Assembly: GCF_949987515.2 (NCBI RefSeq) | Contig: NC_082689.1 | Location: forward strand, 99,548,957 to 99,612,956 | Reading direction: 5' to 3' | Length of the DNA: 64,000 nucleotides | Source of the DNA: Delphinus delphis | Lineage: Eukaryota; Chordata; Mammalia; Artiodactyla; Delphinidae | Part shown: positions 10,838-20,689 of the stretch, in pieces | How positions within the stretch are numbered: position 1 is the stretch's first letter | Layout of the letters: each line of letters begins with the position of its first letter | Made by a program: the position numbers and the translations under genes | Notes under the pieces: generated by a model | Seen by the model: only the letters and a program-made list of their open reading frames with translations | What the model was told of the DNA's origin: nothing | The model's database searches: none

Positions 10838-11720
10838 CTAGCGAAGTTCCTTTAGCATTTGTTGTAAAGCTGGTTTGGTGGTGCTGAATTCTCTTAGCTG
10901 TTGCTTGTCTGTAAAGGTTTTAATTTCTCCATCAAATCTGAATGAGATTCTTCTGGGTAGAGTAATCTCGGTTGTAGGTTTTTCTCCTTAATCACTTTAA
11001 ATATGTGCTGCCACTCCCTTCTAGCTTGCAGAGTTTCTGCTGAAAGATCAGCTGTTAACCTTATGGGGATTCCCTTGTGTGTTATTTTTCCCTTGCTGCT
11101 TTTAATATTTTTTCTTTGTATTTAATTTTTGATAGTTTGATTAACATGTGTCTTGGCGTGTTTCTCCTTGGATTTATCCTTTGTGGGACTCTCTGTGTTT
11201 CCTGGACTTGATTAACTATTTACTTTCCCATATTAGGGAAGTTTTCAACTATAATCTCTCAAGTATTTTCTCAGTCCCTTGCTTTTTCTCTTCTTCTTCT
11301 GGGACCCCTATAATTCAAATGTTGGTGCGTTTAATGCTGTCTCAGAGGCCTCTGAGATTGTCCTCAATTCTTTTCATTCTTTTTTCTTCATTCTGCTCCA
11401 TGGTAGTTATTTCCACTATTTTATCTTCCAGGTCACTTATCCGTTCTTCTGCCTCAGTTATCCTGCTATTGATTCTTTCTAGAGAATTTTTAATTTCATT
11501 TATTGTGTTGTTCATCACTTTTTTTGCTCTTTAGTTTTTCTAGGTCCTTGTTAAACGTTTCTTGTATTTTCTCCATTCTATTTCCAAGATTTTGGATCAT
11601 CTTTTCTATTATTATTCTGAATTTTTTTTCAGGTAGACTGCCAATTTCCTCTTCATTTGTTAGGTCTGGTGGGTTCTTGCCTTGCTCCTTCATCTGCTGT
11701 GTGTTTCTCTGTTTTCTCAT
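10838..11720 (-). pseudogene. L1 ORF1 (RNA-binding protein), frameshifted
   Basis: ORF1p is the trimeric RNA-binding chaperone of the L1 ribonucleoprotein: an N-terminal coiled coil followed by RRM and C-terminal domains. The ATG at 11720 opens MRKQRNTQQMKEQGKNPPD and continues through a coiled-coil-like 'KMIQNLGNRMEKIQETFNKD'. It shifts frame in an A-rich run near 11520-11530 (plus-strand T run) and stops early at 11496. The C-terminal end is recognisable as TKPALQQMLKELR followed by TAG at 10840-10838. Start to stop spans 883 nt, which is not a multiple of three, so there is a net frameshift. It is non-functional. Confidence 0.9.
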
Positions 11721-12221
11721 TTTGCTGAACTTACTGTGTTTGGGGTCTCCTTTTGATAGGCTGCAGGTTCGTAGTTCCCAGTGTTCTGGTGTCTGTCCCC
11801 GGCGGCTAAGGTTGGTTCAGTGGGTTGTGTAGGCTTCCTGGTGGAGGGGACTAGTGCCTGTGTCCTGGTGGATGAGGCTGGATCTTGTCTTTGTGGTGGG
11901 CAGGTCCACGTCTGGTGGTGTGTTTCGATGTGTCTGTGTTGTTATGATTTTAGGCACCTCTCTGCTAATGGGTGGGGTTGTGTTCCTGTCTTGCTAGTTG
12001 TTTGGCATAGTGTGTCCTGCACTGTAGCTTGCTGGTCGCTGACTGGAGCTGGGTCTTAGCATTGAGATGGAGATCCCTGGGAGATTTTCACCATTTGATA
12101 TTACGTGGAGTTGGGAGGTCTCTTGTGGACTAGTGTCCCGAACTTGGCTCTCACACCTCAGATGCACAGCCCTGAAGCCTGGCTGGAGCAACAAGAGCCT
12201 GTAATGCACACGGCTCAGAAT

Positions 12222-12345
12222 AAAGGGAGAAAAGAAAGAAAGAAAGAAAGAAGAAGATAAAATAAAATAAAGTAAAATAAAATAAAGTTATTAAAATAAA
12301 AAACATTTATTAAAAAATTTTTAAAGTAATAAAGCAAGCAAGAAA
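12222..12345. repeat. A-rich simple repeat within the L1 5' UTR
   Basis: Runs of aaag and aaaataaa units. They are part of the L1 5' UTR, as seen in related copies, and not an independent microsatellite insertion. Confidence 0.7.
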
Positions 12346-12839
12346 GAGAGCAACCAAACCAAAAAATAAATCCACCAATGATAACAAGTGCTAAAATCTA
12401 TACTAAGAAACCCAAAAATACGAAAAGAAAAAAAGAAAAAAAATGGACAGATAGAATCCTAGGACAAATGATAAAAGCAAAGCTATATAGACGAAAGCAC
12501 ACACAGAAGCTTACACATACACACTCACAAGAAGAGAAAAAGGGGGAAAAATATATATATCGTTGCTCCCAAAGTCCACCTCGTCAATTTGGGATGATTC
12601 GTTGTCTATTCATGTATTCCACAGATGCAGGTACATCAGGTTGATCGTGGAGATTTAATCCGCTGCTCCTGAGGCTGCTGGGAGAGATTTCCCTTTCTCT
12701 TCTTTGTTCGCACAGCTGCCGGGGTTCAGCTTTGGATTTGGCCCCGCCTCTGCGTGTAGGTCGCCGGAGGGCGTCTGCTCTTCGTTCAAACAGGACGGGG
12801 TTAAGGGAGCCGCTGATTCGTGGGCTCTGGCTCACTCAG

Positions 12840-12872
12840 GCCGGGGGGCGGGGGGGCGGGGGAGGGAGGGGT
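12840..12872 (+). other. G-quadruplex-prone run in L1 5' UTR
   Basis: The plus strand has consecutive G runs (ggggggcgggggggcggggg then agggagggg), enough for an intramolecular G-quadruplex on the strand opposite the L1 transcript sense. Structure is inferred from sequence only. Confidence 0.5.
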
Positions 12873-13753
12873 ATGGATGCGGGGCGGGCCTGCGGCTGCA
12901 GAGGCCAGCATGACGTTGCACCAGCCTGAGGCACGCCGTGCGTTCTCCCGGGGAAGTTGTCCCTGGATCCCGGGACCCTGGCAGTGGCGGGCTGCACAGG
13001 CTCCCTGGAGGGGCGGTGTGGAGAGTGACCTGTGCTCACACACAGGCTTCTTGGTGGCGGCAGCAGCAGCCTTAGCGTCTCCTGCCTGTCTCTCTCGCAC
13101 CCGTCTCTGGAGCTCCTTTAAGCGGCGCTCTGAATCCCCTCTCCTCGCGCACCAGACAACAAAGAGGGAAGAAAAAGTGTCTTGCCTCTTCGGCAGCTCC
13201 AGACTTTCTCCCGGACTCCCTCCCGGCTAGCCATGGTGCACTAGCCCCCTCCAGGCTGTGATCACGCCGCCAACCCCAGTCCTCTCCCTGTGATCCAACC
13301 TCCGAAGCCCGATCCTCAGCTCCCAGCCCCGCCCTCCCCGGCGGGTGAGCAGACAAGCCTCTCGGGCTGGTGAGTGCAGATCGGCACCGATCCTCTGTAC
13401 GGGAATCTCTCCGCTTTGCCTTCCGCACCCCTGTGGCTGTACTCTCCTCCGCGGCTCTGAAGCTTCCCCCCTCTGTCACCTAAAGTCTCTGCCCGCAAAG
13501 GGGCTCCTAGTGTGTGGAAACCTTTCCTCCTTCACAGCTCCCTCCCGCAGGTGCAGGTCCCGTCCCTATTCTTTTGTCTCTGTTTATTCTTTTTTCTTTT
13601 CCCCTACCCAGGTACGTGGGGAGTTTCTTGCCTTTTGGGAGGTCTGAGGTCTTCTGCCAGCGTTCAGTAGGTGTTCTGTAGGAGTTGTTCCACATGTAGA
13701 TGTATTTCTGATGTATCTGTGGGGAGGAAGGTGATCTCCGCGTCTTACTCTTG

Positions 13754-13762
13754 CGCCATCTT
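13754..13762 (-). promoter_or_regulatory. YY1-type site at the L1 5' end
   Basis: Plus-strand CGCCATCTT (minus AAGATGGCG) is an exact YY1 core. It lies about 14 bases inside the element's 5' end. In human L1 a YY1 site near position +13 directs accurate transcription start. The equivalent position and motif here support a complete 5' end. Binding is inferred. Confidence 0.7.
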
Positions 13763-13776
13763 CAGTCTCCCTCACC

Positions 13777-13785
13777 ATAGATTTT
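13777..13785. repeat. L1 target-site duplication, right copy
   Basis: atagatttt, followed by aa, so the cut site is TTTT/AA. It is identical to 7016-7024. Confidence 0.75.
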
Positions 13786-14550
13786 AAGCCCTTCGTTGGT
13801 TGGCGTTTTGTTTTACAGTAATAGTGTAACAGTTTGCGTCTCTCATTACTGTAGGGACATTGTGTTCCTGCACATTGTAGGAACTGAGTAGCTTGTCAAT
13901 AAATAGGTAGCAACTAGTCAAATGTGGAGGGGGATAAGAGTGAAGAAGGAGAAGGGCAATAGCTTCTGGATTAACTTGCAGCCTCTGAGATCTATACCAT
14001 TATTTCACAGCCTAATTATATGTTCTTTTCAGCACATAGCACATCATTAAGACTTGATAAATAATGCTTCCTTAATACTATTATTTAACAAAGAGAAACA
14101 AAAATAGGATGCTGGCAGTAAAAGCTATTCTTTTGTTATCTCCTTCCCTCCTGGTTAGTGAGCAAATGCTGTAAAGTCAAAATGGGAAGTAGTTTAAATT
14201 TGAGAGATTTGGATCATTTTCCTGGCCAAGTCAAGAGACTATTTCTTTCCTCTAGGCAGTCTAAAAGGTGTTAAAGGATTAGACCAGAGGAAATTCCAGC
14301 ACTGCTGTGCTGTAAGAAGGATAATCAAGTAGAACTAGGGACAAAATTGAACCACCCACCTCCTCAGAGTTTCTACCTAACTTCACACCTACAACCTTTC
14401 ATTATTTTAATTTCAGGTACCAATAGAAGTAAACAGGGATGGAGAGAGATTTTCCTGAGGATAAACAGTATGGTCGTTATCAATTTGGTGGTTGATGCAT
14501 GTGATATGGATGGATATAAACAAAAGAATAGTGTCTCAAGACTAAAATAG
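13786..14550. other. Unassigned non-coding DNA
   Basis: Ordinary AT-rich flank of the L1. I recognise no repeat and no gene. Confidence 0.5.
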
Positions 14551-14557
14551 AATGCCA

Positions 14558-14616
14558 AAAAGGATAAGAATAAAATGATACAGTTAAAACCTGTATCATT
14601 TTATTCTTATCCTTTT
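14558..14616. repeat. Perfect hairpin: 26-bp arms, 7-nt loop
   Basis: The left arm is 14558-14583 (aaaaggataagaataaaatg then atacag). The loop is ttaaaac (14584-14590). The right arm is 14591-14616 and is its exact reverse complement. Bases just outside the arms do not pair. I recognise no transposon family (it is not MADE1-like). A local inverted duplication by template switching is the simplest reading. Confidence 0.9.
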
Positions 14617-16353
14617 GCAGATAAGAGTTAAAGTTCTTATCCATTTCAGTACCTTATGTATCTCTTTGTCTGTTTAAATTATTCCACACACAGCCTATTT
14701 ATTGCCAGGCCCATGAGAAGAGAGGGCACATTTTAAGGCCAGGAAGGATGAGTAATTGGAAGTTCAGGCAAGTAAGTAGAGCACTGGAGATCAAACGATC
14801 AGGAAGGCAGGGATCCTGTTAGGCAGAAATCGCAAAGCGTATCTGCTACTGTAGGCCAGGATGGGTAGGGGCTGAAACTTGTCAGAGCATAATTGTGGAA
14901 AGAAACAAAGCCAGGTACTTGTTAAAAGCGGTGAAGTCAGATTTCATTCAGTCATAACTACCGTTATAGAGGAGAGGTCTCAGTGTCACCTGAGTTCAAC
15001 TACACTGAAACTAAAGGTAGGACTTTGAAATGCTGGGTGTGTTAGACAAAAGGCACTGGAGGGTGTCAAGGAGGAGTTTGATCTTTATGACTAGGCCATC
15101 TGGGTTTGCTAATTGGCACTTATCTGGAGGAGAAACAAATTTCCCGTATCTTTATGACAGGAGATAGTGGTGCAAGTTGGAGTGTTGAGGTATGGATAAG
15201 ATAATTGGTATGAGAAACGCTGAAATGTAGTTAAAATACATAGGGCTGTTTACAGCAGTGAAAAATCGTGAACAGCCCCAGATATTGAACATTAGAGGAC
15301 TTGTTAGGTACCGTATGGTAAATCTATTCAATAGATACAATACAGTCTTAAATTGATGGTAGCTCTATTATTTTTTGAAATGGAAAGGTGTTATGATACA
15401 TTGTTTTAAAAAAAAAAGTAGTCTTAAAATTAACACTGAAGTTTAGTTGTTAAAATATATATTATGCACACCCAGACACATGAATATATATATACACACA
15501 TTCAAATGAATACTCATACATATATTCATTTGCCTAGGCAAACATTTGAGGATGATGTGTGATTTTGTGTGAATTTCACTATTTTATAATTATTTTCTAC
15601 TAAAAACCTATGCTAATGGCGTAGCAACCAAAATAAAAAGAATGAGGAACATAAAATGACAATTCCCTTTTCTCACCCACTATGGCAACAAAACCTTGGG
15701 CAACCACACTGGCCTCTCTCCTGCTTCAGGGCCAGATCAACACTTTATCCAATCATGATAACTGGAGAAATTAACAGTGCCTGAAACTGGAAGCATGGGA
15801 ACAAGATTTTGTTGGCACTTGCCCACCACAGAGCCTTGCTCCGGGAACCAAGTAGACAAAGGGCTTTAGCCAACACTGGAAGAACTTTTAACCAGGTTCA
15901 GTCCTCAAAAGAGAGGGATAATCAATTTTACTTCAAGTTAAAAAAAGAGAAGGAGAGAGAGGGATAATCAGTACTGACCTCTGACTTGGAGTGAGAATGA
16001 GTCCTCCAAAAGGAGGAAGGTCTCCCTAAGATAAGGGAAAGACTAAAGGCAAATACTATGTTTTGATTTGGGATAAACTTCGGTGTTGGTAGAAGAAAAA
16101 CAGAAAATGAAAAACTGCTCAAGTATTGAATAGCTTTCCCCTCCACTTATAAGGCATTGCCTAGGCATCCAACAGCAGGAGAAGTGACTCAGAAACTGTC
16201 TGAGAGTCTTGGTAGGGGTTGTACTCCAGAAGGGCTGCAGACCCTGAGGGAAGGGTCATCTACACTCTGACTCTTTCTTGAAGGTAAGCAGAAAGAGTGG
16301 TCACTTGGAGCACCTGAAGGACTTGCCATGCACAGTGTGAGGGACTTCTGGTT
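14617..16353. other. Unassigned non-coding DNA
   Basis: No recognisable repeat or gene apart from short AT/CA-rich patches near 15460-15530. Scattered purine-rich stretches lie near 15940-15965. Confidence 0.45.
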
Positions 16354-16373
16354 TTGTGTGTGTGTGTGTGTGT

Positions 16374-16425
<52 letters not shown>
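16354..16425. repeat. (TG)n dinucleotide microsatellite
   Basis: About 36 TG units with one TC interruption at about 16377. It produces Cys/Val and Thr/His repeat open frames on the two strands, which are not genes. Confidence 0.97.
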
Positions 16426-16428
<3 letters not shown>

Positions 16429-16738
16429 AACTGCTTTGGCCCGAAGATGCCTGGTCAGCTTGAAAAGTCTCAGTTCCATGGAGGGAGAAAGGAGTCTGCA
16501 GAGCATTCAAGATGAGCATCCCCAGGGACACAGATGGAGCCAGAGTCCAGGATAATGGGGGTGGTTTTTGCATTCAAGCCTCTCTGTGACCTGGATTCTT
16601 GGTCTTTGCAGTCATTGGTTTGCTCTAAAGAAACAAGGCTTAAATAAATAAGGTCAGCCACACAACATGCCTACTTATTTTTCTTTTCTTTCTATTACAC
16701 TGGCAGCTTTTGGAGGAATATTTCACCATTGCATCCTA
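16426..16738. other. Unassigned non-coding DNA
   Basis: Nothing recognisable between the microsatellite and the next L1. Confidence 0.45.
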
Positions 16739-17056
16739 TTAAAACCACAATAAAGTATCCCATACACCTATCAGAATGACTAAAACAAAAATAGAGACAC
16801 CACCAAATGGCTGGTAAGGATGTGGAGAAACTGGATCATTCATACATTGCTGGTGGGAATTTTAAAAGGTTCAGCCACTCTGGAAGACATTTTGTCAGTT
16901 CCTTAAAAAAATAAACAACTACCTTATGACCCACAATTGACACTTGGACCTTTATCCCAGAGAAATCACAACTTATGTTCACACAAAATTTATACACAAA
17001 AATTCTAGCAGCTGTATCCATTATAACCCTGAACTGGAAACAACCCAATGTTTTTC

Positions 17057-17330
17057 TTTCTTTTTTTAATTCTTTTTTTAAAATTAATTTTTTTGGAGTA
17101 TAGTTGACTTAATATTGTGTTAGTTTCTTCTGTACAGCAAACGGAATCAGTTATACATATACAGATACCCACTCTTTTTTAAGATTCTATTCTTATATAG
17201 GTCATAACAGAGTATTGAGTAGAGTTTCCTGTGCTATACTGTAGGTTCTTACTAGCTTTCTATTTTATATATAGTAGTGCGTATATGTCAGTCCCAATCT
17301 CCCAATTCATCCCTCTCCCCCTTCCCCCTT
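17057..17330 (-). mobile_element. 5'-truncated younger L1 3' end nested in L1M
   Basis: Minus-strand L1 3' UTR of about 270 bp. Its plus-strand reading includes 'ggagtatagttgactt' and 'aatcagttatacatatac', the same family pattern as the end of the large L1 at 7040-7110. It is flanked by a perfect 16-bp duplication, caacccaatgtttttc, at 17041-17056 and 17331-17346. This proves insertion into the older plus-strand L1M. Confidence 0.92.
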
Positions 17331-17700
17331 CAACCCAATGTTTTTCAATGAATGAATGGTTTAACAATGGTGGTAGCTCCGTATCATGGACTACTACTGA
17401 ACAGTCAAAAGAAACGGACATACAACACCTTAGATGAATCTCCTGGGAATTATACTTCATAATATAAGCCAATCTCTGAAGGATATATACTGGATAATTC
17501 TATTTGCATAACATTTTTTAAATGACAAAATTTTGGAAATGGAGAACAGTTGAGCACTTTTAGGGATTAGCAGTGGGGAAAGAGGATAAACGGTGGTGAT
17601 AAGCGGGCAGCACGAAGGATCCTTGTGGTGATGAGACTATTCTGTATTTTGAATGTGTGAATGCATGAAGCAAATGTGTTGAAACTGCATAGACCTAAAT

Positions 17701-17733
17701 ACACACACACGCATACATACACACACACACACA
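17701..17733. repeat. (CA)n short microsatellite
   Basis: Interrupted CA run with gcataca in the middle, lying in the old L1M 3' UTR. Confidence 0.8.
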
Positions 17734-17944
17734 TGCATTCAAGTACAAGTAAAATGGGAAATCCAGCTAAGATTAGTGGATTAAAACAATGTCAACATAC
17801 TGGTTATGATATTGTTCTATAGTTTTGCCAGATGTTATCATCACAAGAATCTGCGTAAAGGGGACATCTGATCTTTCTGTGTTATTTTTTACCACGACAT
17901 GTGAATCTATAATTGCTTCAAAATTAAAAGTTAATTAAAAAGTA

Positions 17945-18135
17945 GTATCACTCTAAATGTTGTGGTATATATCTTTTAGTGAACCTATGTATGTATTTCT
18001 GTTGGTTGCATACCTAGGAGCGTAAGTACTGAGCTATAGGGTATGCCTATGTCCCACTTTAGAGGATATCGCAAAGCAAGTTTGCAAAGTGGCTATGCCA
18101 ATTTACGTTCAAAAGCTAGTGAGTGTTTGATGTAG
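17945..18135 (-). mobile_element. Old L1M 3' UTR fragment
   Basis: The antisense phrase 'gttgcatacctaggagcgta' and the following 'gggtatgcctatg' are typical of the L1M 3' region. It is opposite in orientation to the preceding L1M, so it is a separate insertion. Confidence 0.65.
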
Positions 18136-18369
18136 GAGAGAGGAATAATCTTAGGGGAGAGACCGCTTTGAAGCTTTTCCTGCATACTTCTTACCTCTTT
18201 TCTTTCTTTCTATTCTCCATTGACCAGTTTTAATTTTATCAACAGGCCGGGTAGTTTCATGCTGTCCCTTACCTGGACCCTCACAGACCATTTACAATCT
18301 TCTTTCAACCCTCTGTAATCCTTTGTGACTTAATAAATAACAAACTGAAGTAATAGTGAGTCCCTTAAA

Positions 18370-18594
18370 CAGGGGCCCCCAAACTATAGCCTGCAGGCCA
18401 AATATGGTCTAGTCTTCTGTTTTTTAAAATACAGTTGTATAGGAACACAGCCACACCCATTTATTTACAGATTGTCAATGGCTGCTTTCACAATGCAGTG
18501 ATACAGAGTTGAGAGCCGTGGCAGAAACCTTAGGACAAGCGAAGTCTAAAATATTTTCTTTTGGCCCTTTACAGAAAAAGTTTGCCTACCCCTT
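18370..18594. mobile_element. hAT-type non-autonomous DNA transposon relic
   Basis: The ends form an imperfect inverted repeat: caggggcccccaaact at the left and gtttgcctacccctt at the right. Inside are 'cacagccacacccatttatt' and 'ggccctttacagaaaaagtttgcc', a familiar mammal-wide MITE pattern. Flanks (cccttaaa / tcttagaa) look like a decayed 8-bp duplication. I assign the hAT (Charlie-like) class but am unsure of the family name. Confidence 0.75.
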
Positions 18595-18623
18595 TCTTAG
18601 AACATCACAACGATCTATCATGT

Positions 18624-18959
18624 AGGGGCGTCCCTGGTGGCGCAGTGGTTAAGAATCCGCCTGCCAATGCAAGAGACCCGGGTTTGAGCCCTGGTCCGGG
18701 AAGATCCCACATGCTGCAGAGCAACTAAGCCCGTGCGCCACAACTACTGAGCCTGTGCTCTAGACCCTGCGAGCCACAGCTACTGAGCCCGCGTGCCACA
18801 GCTACTGAAACCCGAGCGCCTACAGCCTGTGCTCCGCAACAAGAGAAGCCACTGCAATGAGAAGCCTGCACACCACAACAAAGAGTAGCCCCCACTCACC
18901 ACGAACCACGTGCAGCAACGAAGACCCAACGCAGCCAAAAAAAAAACAACAAAGAAAAA
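18624..18959 (+). mobile_element. Long-form CHR-type SINE
   Basis: tRNA-like head with A box 'tggcgcagtgg' and B box 'ggtttgagccc'. The 'ccacaactactgag' body repeats follow, then 'acgcagccaaaaaa' and an A-rich tail. A perfect 12-bp duplication, gatctatcatgt, is at 18612-18623 and 18960-18971. Confidence 0.95.
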
Positions 18960-18971
18960 GATCTATCATGT

Positions 18972-19645
18972 CATATACAAATAGAATTTTATAGTAAATG
19001 CATGTTTTTTTCTAATACTCTTAGGATTTAAATATAACACATTTTGATAAAGCAAAAGGAAATGGTAGAAGTGTTGCAACACGCCTTAGCAAATAAACTT
19101 GTTAGCAAATTCCTTACATACCCAACTTTCTTGGAACCACATTCAGGGCCTATTCGAGGCAGTGTTTCTCTGCTGAATCTAAGGCACTGGAAGCATGGAG
19201 CATGTATATATATAATGTATAATGGATGCTTTAGGAGGGTGCTGATGAAAAATACACGAAACCAAACAGTAAACCTTGAGCAGTTGTTGAAATCCATTGC
19301 AGCTGTTGTGCATAATTGATAAATAAGTGCTGATAACTAGAACAATATTGGTTTAATGAGTATGCAGCAGGTTCAGAGGGGATCATAGTTTATAGAAAAT
19401 TCCAAATATATCTCTTTTTCTTGCTAAGACCTAAACACAAATCTGCTACTTAATTCAGTTTGTATAACTTTTTTTTTCCCATTTCTTAAAGGAAGCTACT
19501 TAAAAAAATAGGCTTTCAAAATAGGCCTTTCACTATAAGCTATGGATTTAACTGAATCTATTTTTATCTGCTTAGAAAAATACAGTAAAGATAGATTCTT
19601 ATGATTTATAAGCTCTGCAAATTCCATCTTAGATAGAAATGAAAA
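18972..19645. other. Unassigned non-coding DNA
   Basis: Opposed open frames of about 90 codons at 19028-19319 on both strands have no domain and no support. No repeat is recognised. Confidence 0.45.
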
Positions 19646-19654
19646 TTATGAAAG

Positions 19655-19870
19655 CCAAACATATCAGTAATCTATTGCTGAGTAACTGCCTCAAAACTTT
19701 GTGGCTTAAAACAATCATTTATTATTTCACAGCTGTAAGGGTTGGTGGGGCAGTTTTGCTGATTAGGGCCGGGGGTTGGCAGATTGGGCTGGGTTTGCTT
19801 GCATCTGCCATCATATCTAAACAGGTTGGTGGGTGCACTGGATGCCACGAAAGGAGTGCAAAACAGCCTA
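19655..19870 (+). repeat. Ancient interspersed repeat, family uncertain
   Basis: 'atcagtaatctattgctgagtaac' followed by 'tttgtggcttaaaacaatc' and 'tttattatttcacagc' is a common mammal-wide repeat pattern (a DNA-transposon class is likely). I cannot name the family by eye. Confidence 0.55.
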
Positions 19871-19879
19871 GGGTGATAT

Positions 19880-20400
19880 TAGTGAACTATTTTTTTTTGT
19901 AGGAGTCTGATTTATTACTATTTCTTTCTCATTTAAGACTTTGAAACAGAGACTGTTCAGCTTTATTTTGTCCAATGCACATCTTTTACTTTCTGTGATT
20001 ACTAGAAAGCATGCTGTTGACTTTGGTTTGAAGATCTGGAAAAATAAACCTCATGTTTAGTACCCTGGATCCTGGATCTCATAACTTCAGTCACCATGTT
20101 TACTCCTTGTGAGGACAAACCCCACAGCTATACATCTGTGGCCCCGTAAGGTTGATTCTTTACATTCAGTCTGACAACTTAGCCAGTGAAAACAAGTTTG
20201 TTAAACAAATTATTGTGCTTATGGGTCAATTTAACAAGCAATATATTATACTATTTTTTTCATTTTTTCATACAGCTATTTAGTGAATATGACCCAAGAG
20301 TTGGATAAATGATTTAAGTTGAATGGTAACTAAGTTGGTTGAATATTTTGTTGTTACCAGACCTTGTCTAAATCTAAAAATCTTTTTCTTTAAGTAAATA
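19880..20400. other. Unassigned non-coding DNA
   Basis: AT-rich, with nothing recognised. Confidence 0.45.
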
Positions 20401-20402
20401 CA

Positions 20403-20687
20403 TGTATTTATTTATTTATTTATGGCTGCGTTGGGTCGTTTTTGCTGCATGCAGGCTTTCTCTAGCTGCCGCGAGTGGGAGCTACTCTTCATTGTGGTGC
20501 GCAGGCTTTTCATTGCGGTGGCTTCTCTTGTAGCGGAGCATGGGCTCTAGGCGCACCAGCTTCAGTAGTTGTGGTGCACGGGCTTAGTTGCTCCGCGGTA
20601 TGTGGGATCTTCCCAGACCAGGGTTCGAACCTGTGTCCCCTGCATTGGCAGGCGGGTTCTTAACCACTGCGCCACCAGGGAAGTCCC
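20403..20687 (-). mobile_element. Long-form CHR-type SINE
   Basis: The left end is the inverted A-rich tail (tttatttatttatttatggctgcg). The body contains 'cttcagtagttgtggtgcac', and the right end carries the tRNA-like head (gccaccagggaagtccc). Target-site duplication is unclear. Confidence 0.92.
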
Positions 20688-20689
20688 TA

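Larger units (their letters stand above)
11721..13776 (-). promoter_or_regulatory. L1 5' UTR / internal promoter region
   Basis: About 2.06 kb upstream of ORF1 on the minus strand. The outer half (roughly 12660-13620) is GC- and CpG-rich. An A-rich low-complexity segment lies nearer ORF1 (12220-12560: AAAG and AAAATAAA repeats). In L1 the 5' UTR drives Pol II transcription of the element from its first base. This is the only strongly GC-rich block in the window and it lies wholly inside the L1, so it is not a host CpG island. Overlapping open frames of up to 136 codons here reflect GC-rich composition. Confidence 0.88.
7016..13785 (-). mobile_element. Near full-length L1 (LINE-1), minus strand, interrupted by two SINEs
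   Basis: The complete L1 architecture can be read on the minus strand: a GC-rich 5' UTR (13776-11721), ORF1 (11720-10838), ORF2 (10780-7403), and a 3' UTR plus poly-A (7402-7021). The insertion is flanked by a 9-bp duplication, atagatttt, at 7016-7024 and 13777-13785. The right copy is followed by aa, which gives the TTTT/AA cleavage site expected of the L1 endonuclease. Short-form SINEs interrupt ORF2 at 7864-8082 and 10303-10517. Removing them leaves about 6.3 kb. Roughly 0.9 kb of ORF2 is also missing, so the original was about 7.2 kb. The 3' UTR and the ORF1 N-terminus (starting MRKQRNTQQMKEQGKNPPD) match the cetartiodactyl L1 type as I remember it. ORF1 and ORF2 are both broken, so the copy is dead. 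Confidence 0.95.
16739..17940 (+). mobile_element. Old L1M 3' end, plus strand, interrupted by a younger L1
   Basis: The plus strand shows a decayed L1 ORF2 C-terminal region: 'aaatggctggtaaggatgtg' near 16805, 'cattgctggtgggaat' near 16845, and the 'ctggaaacaacccaatg' stretch at 17034-17050. After the nested insertion it continues through the 3' UTR to an A-rich end near 17920-17940. A CA-rich run lies at 17701-17733. A younger L1 end (17057-17330) splits it. Confidence 0.8.

Noticed and set aside
12660..13620. GC-rich, CpG-rich block with open frames up to 136 codons, resembling a host CpG-island promoter and first exon
   Set aside because: It lies entirely inside the L1 5' UTR, between ORF1 and the element's target-site duplication.
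16189..16555. Open frames with Thr-His or Cys-Val repeats
   Set aside because: Translation of a (TG)n microsatellite on both strands.
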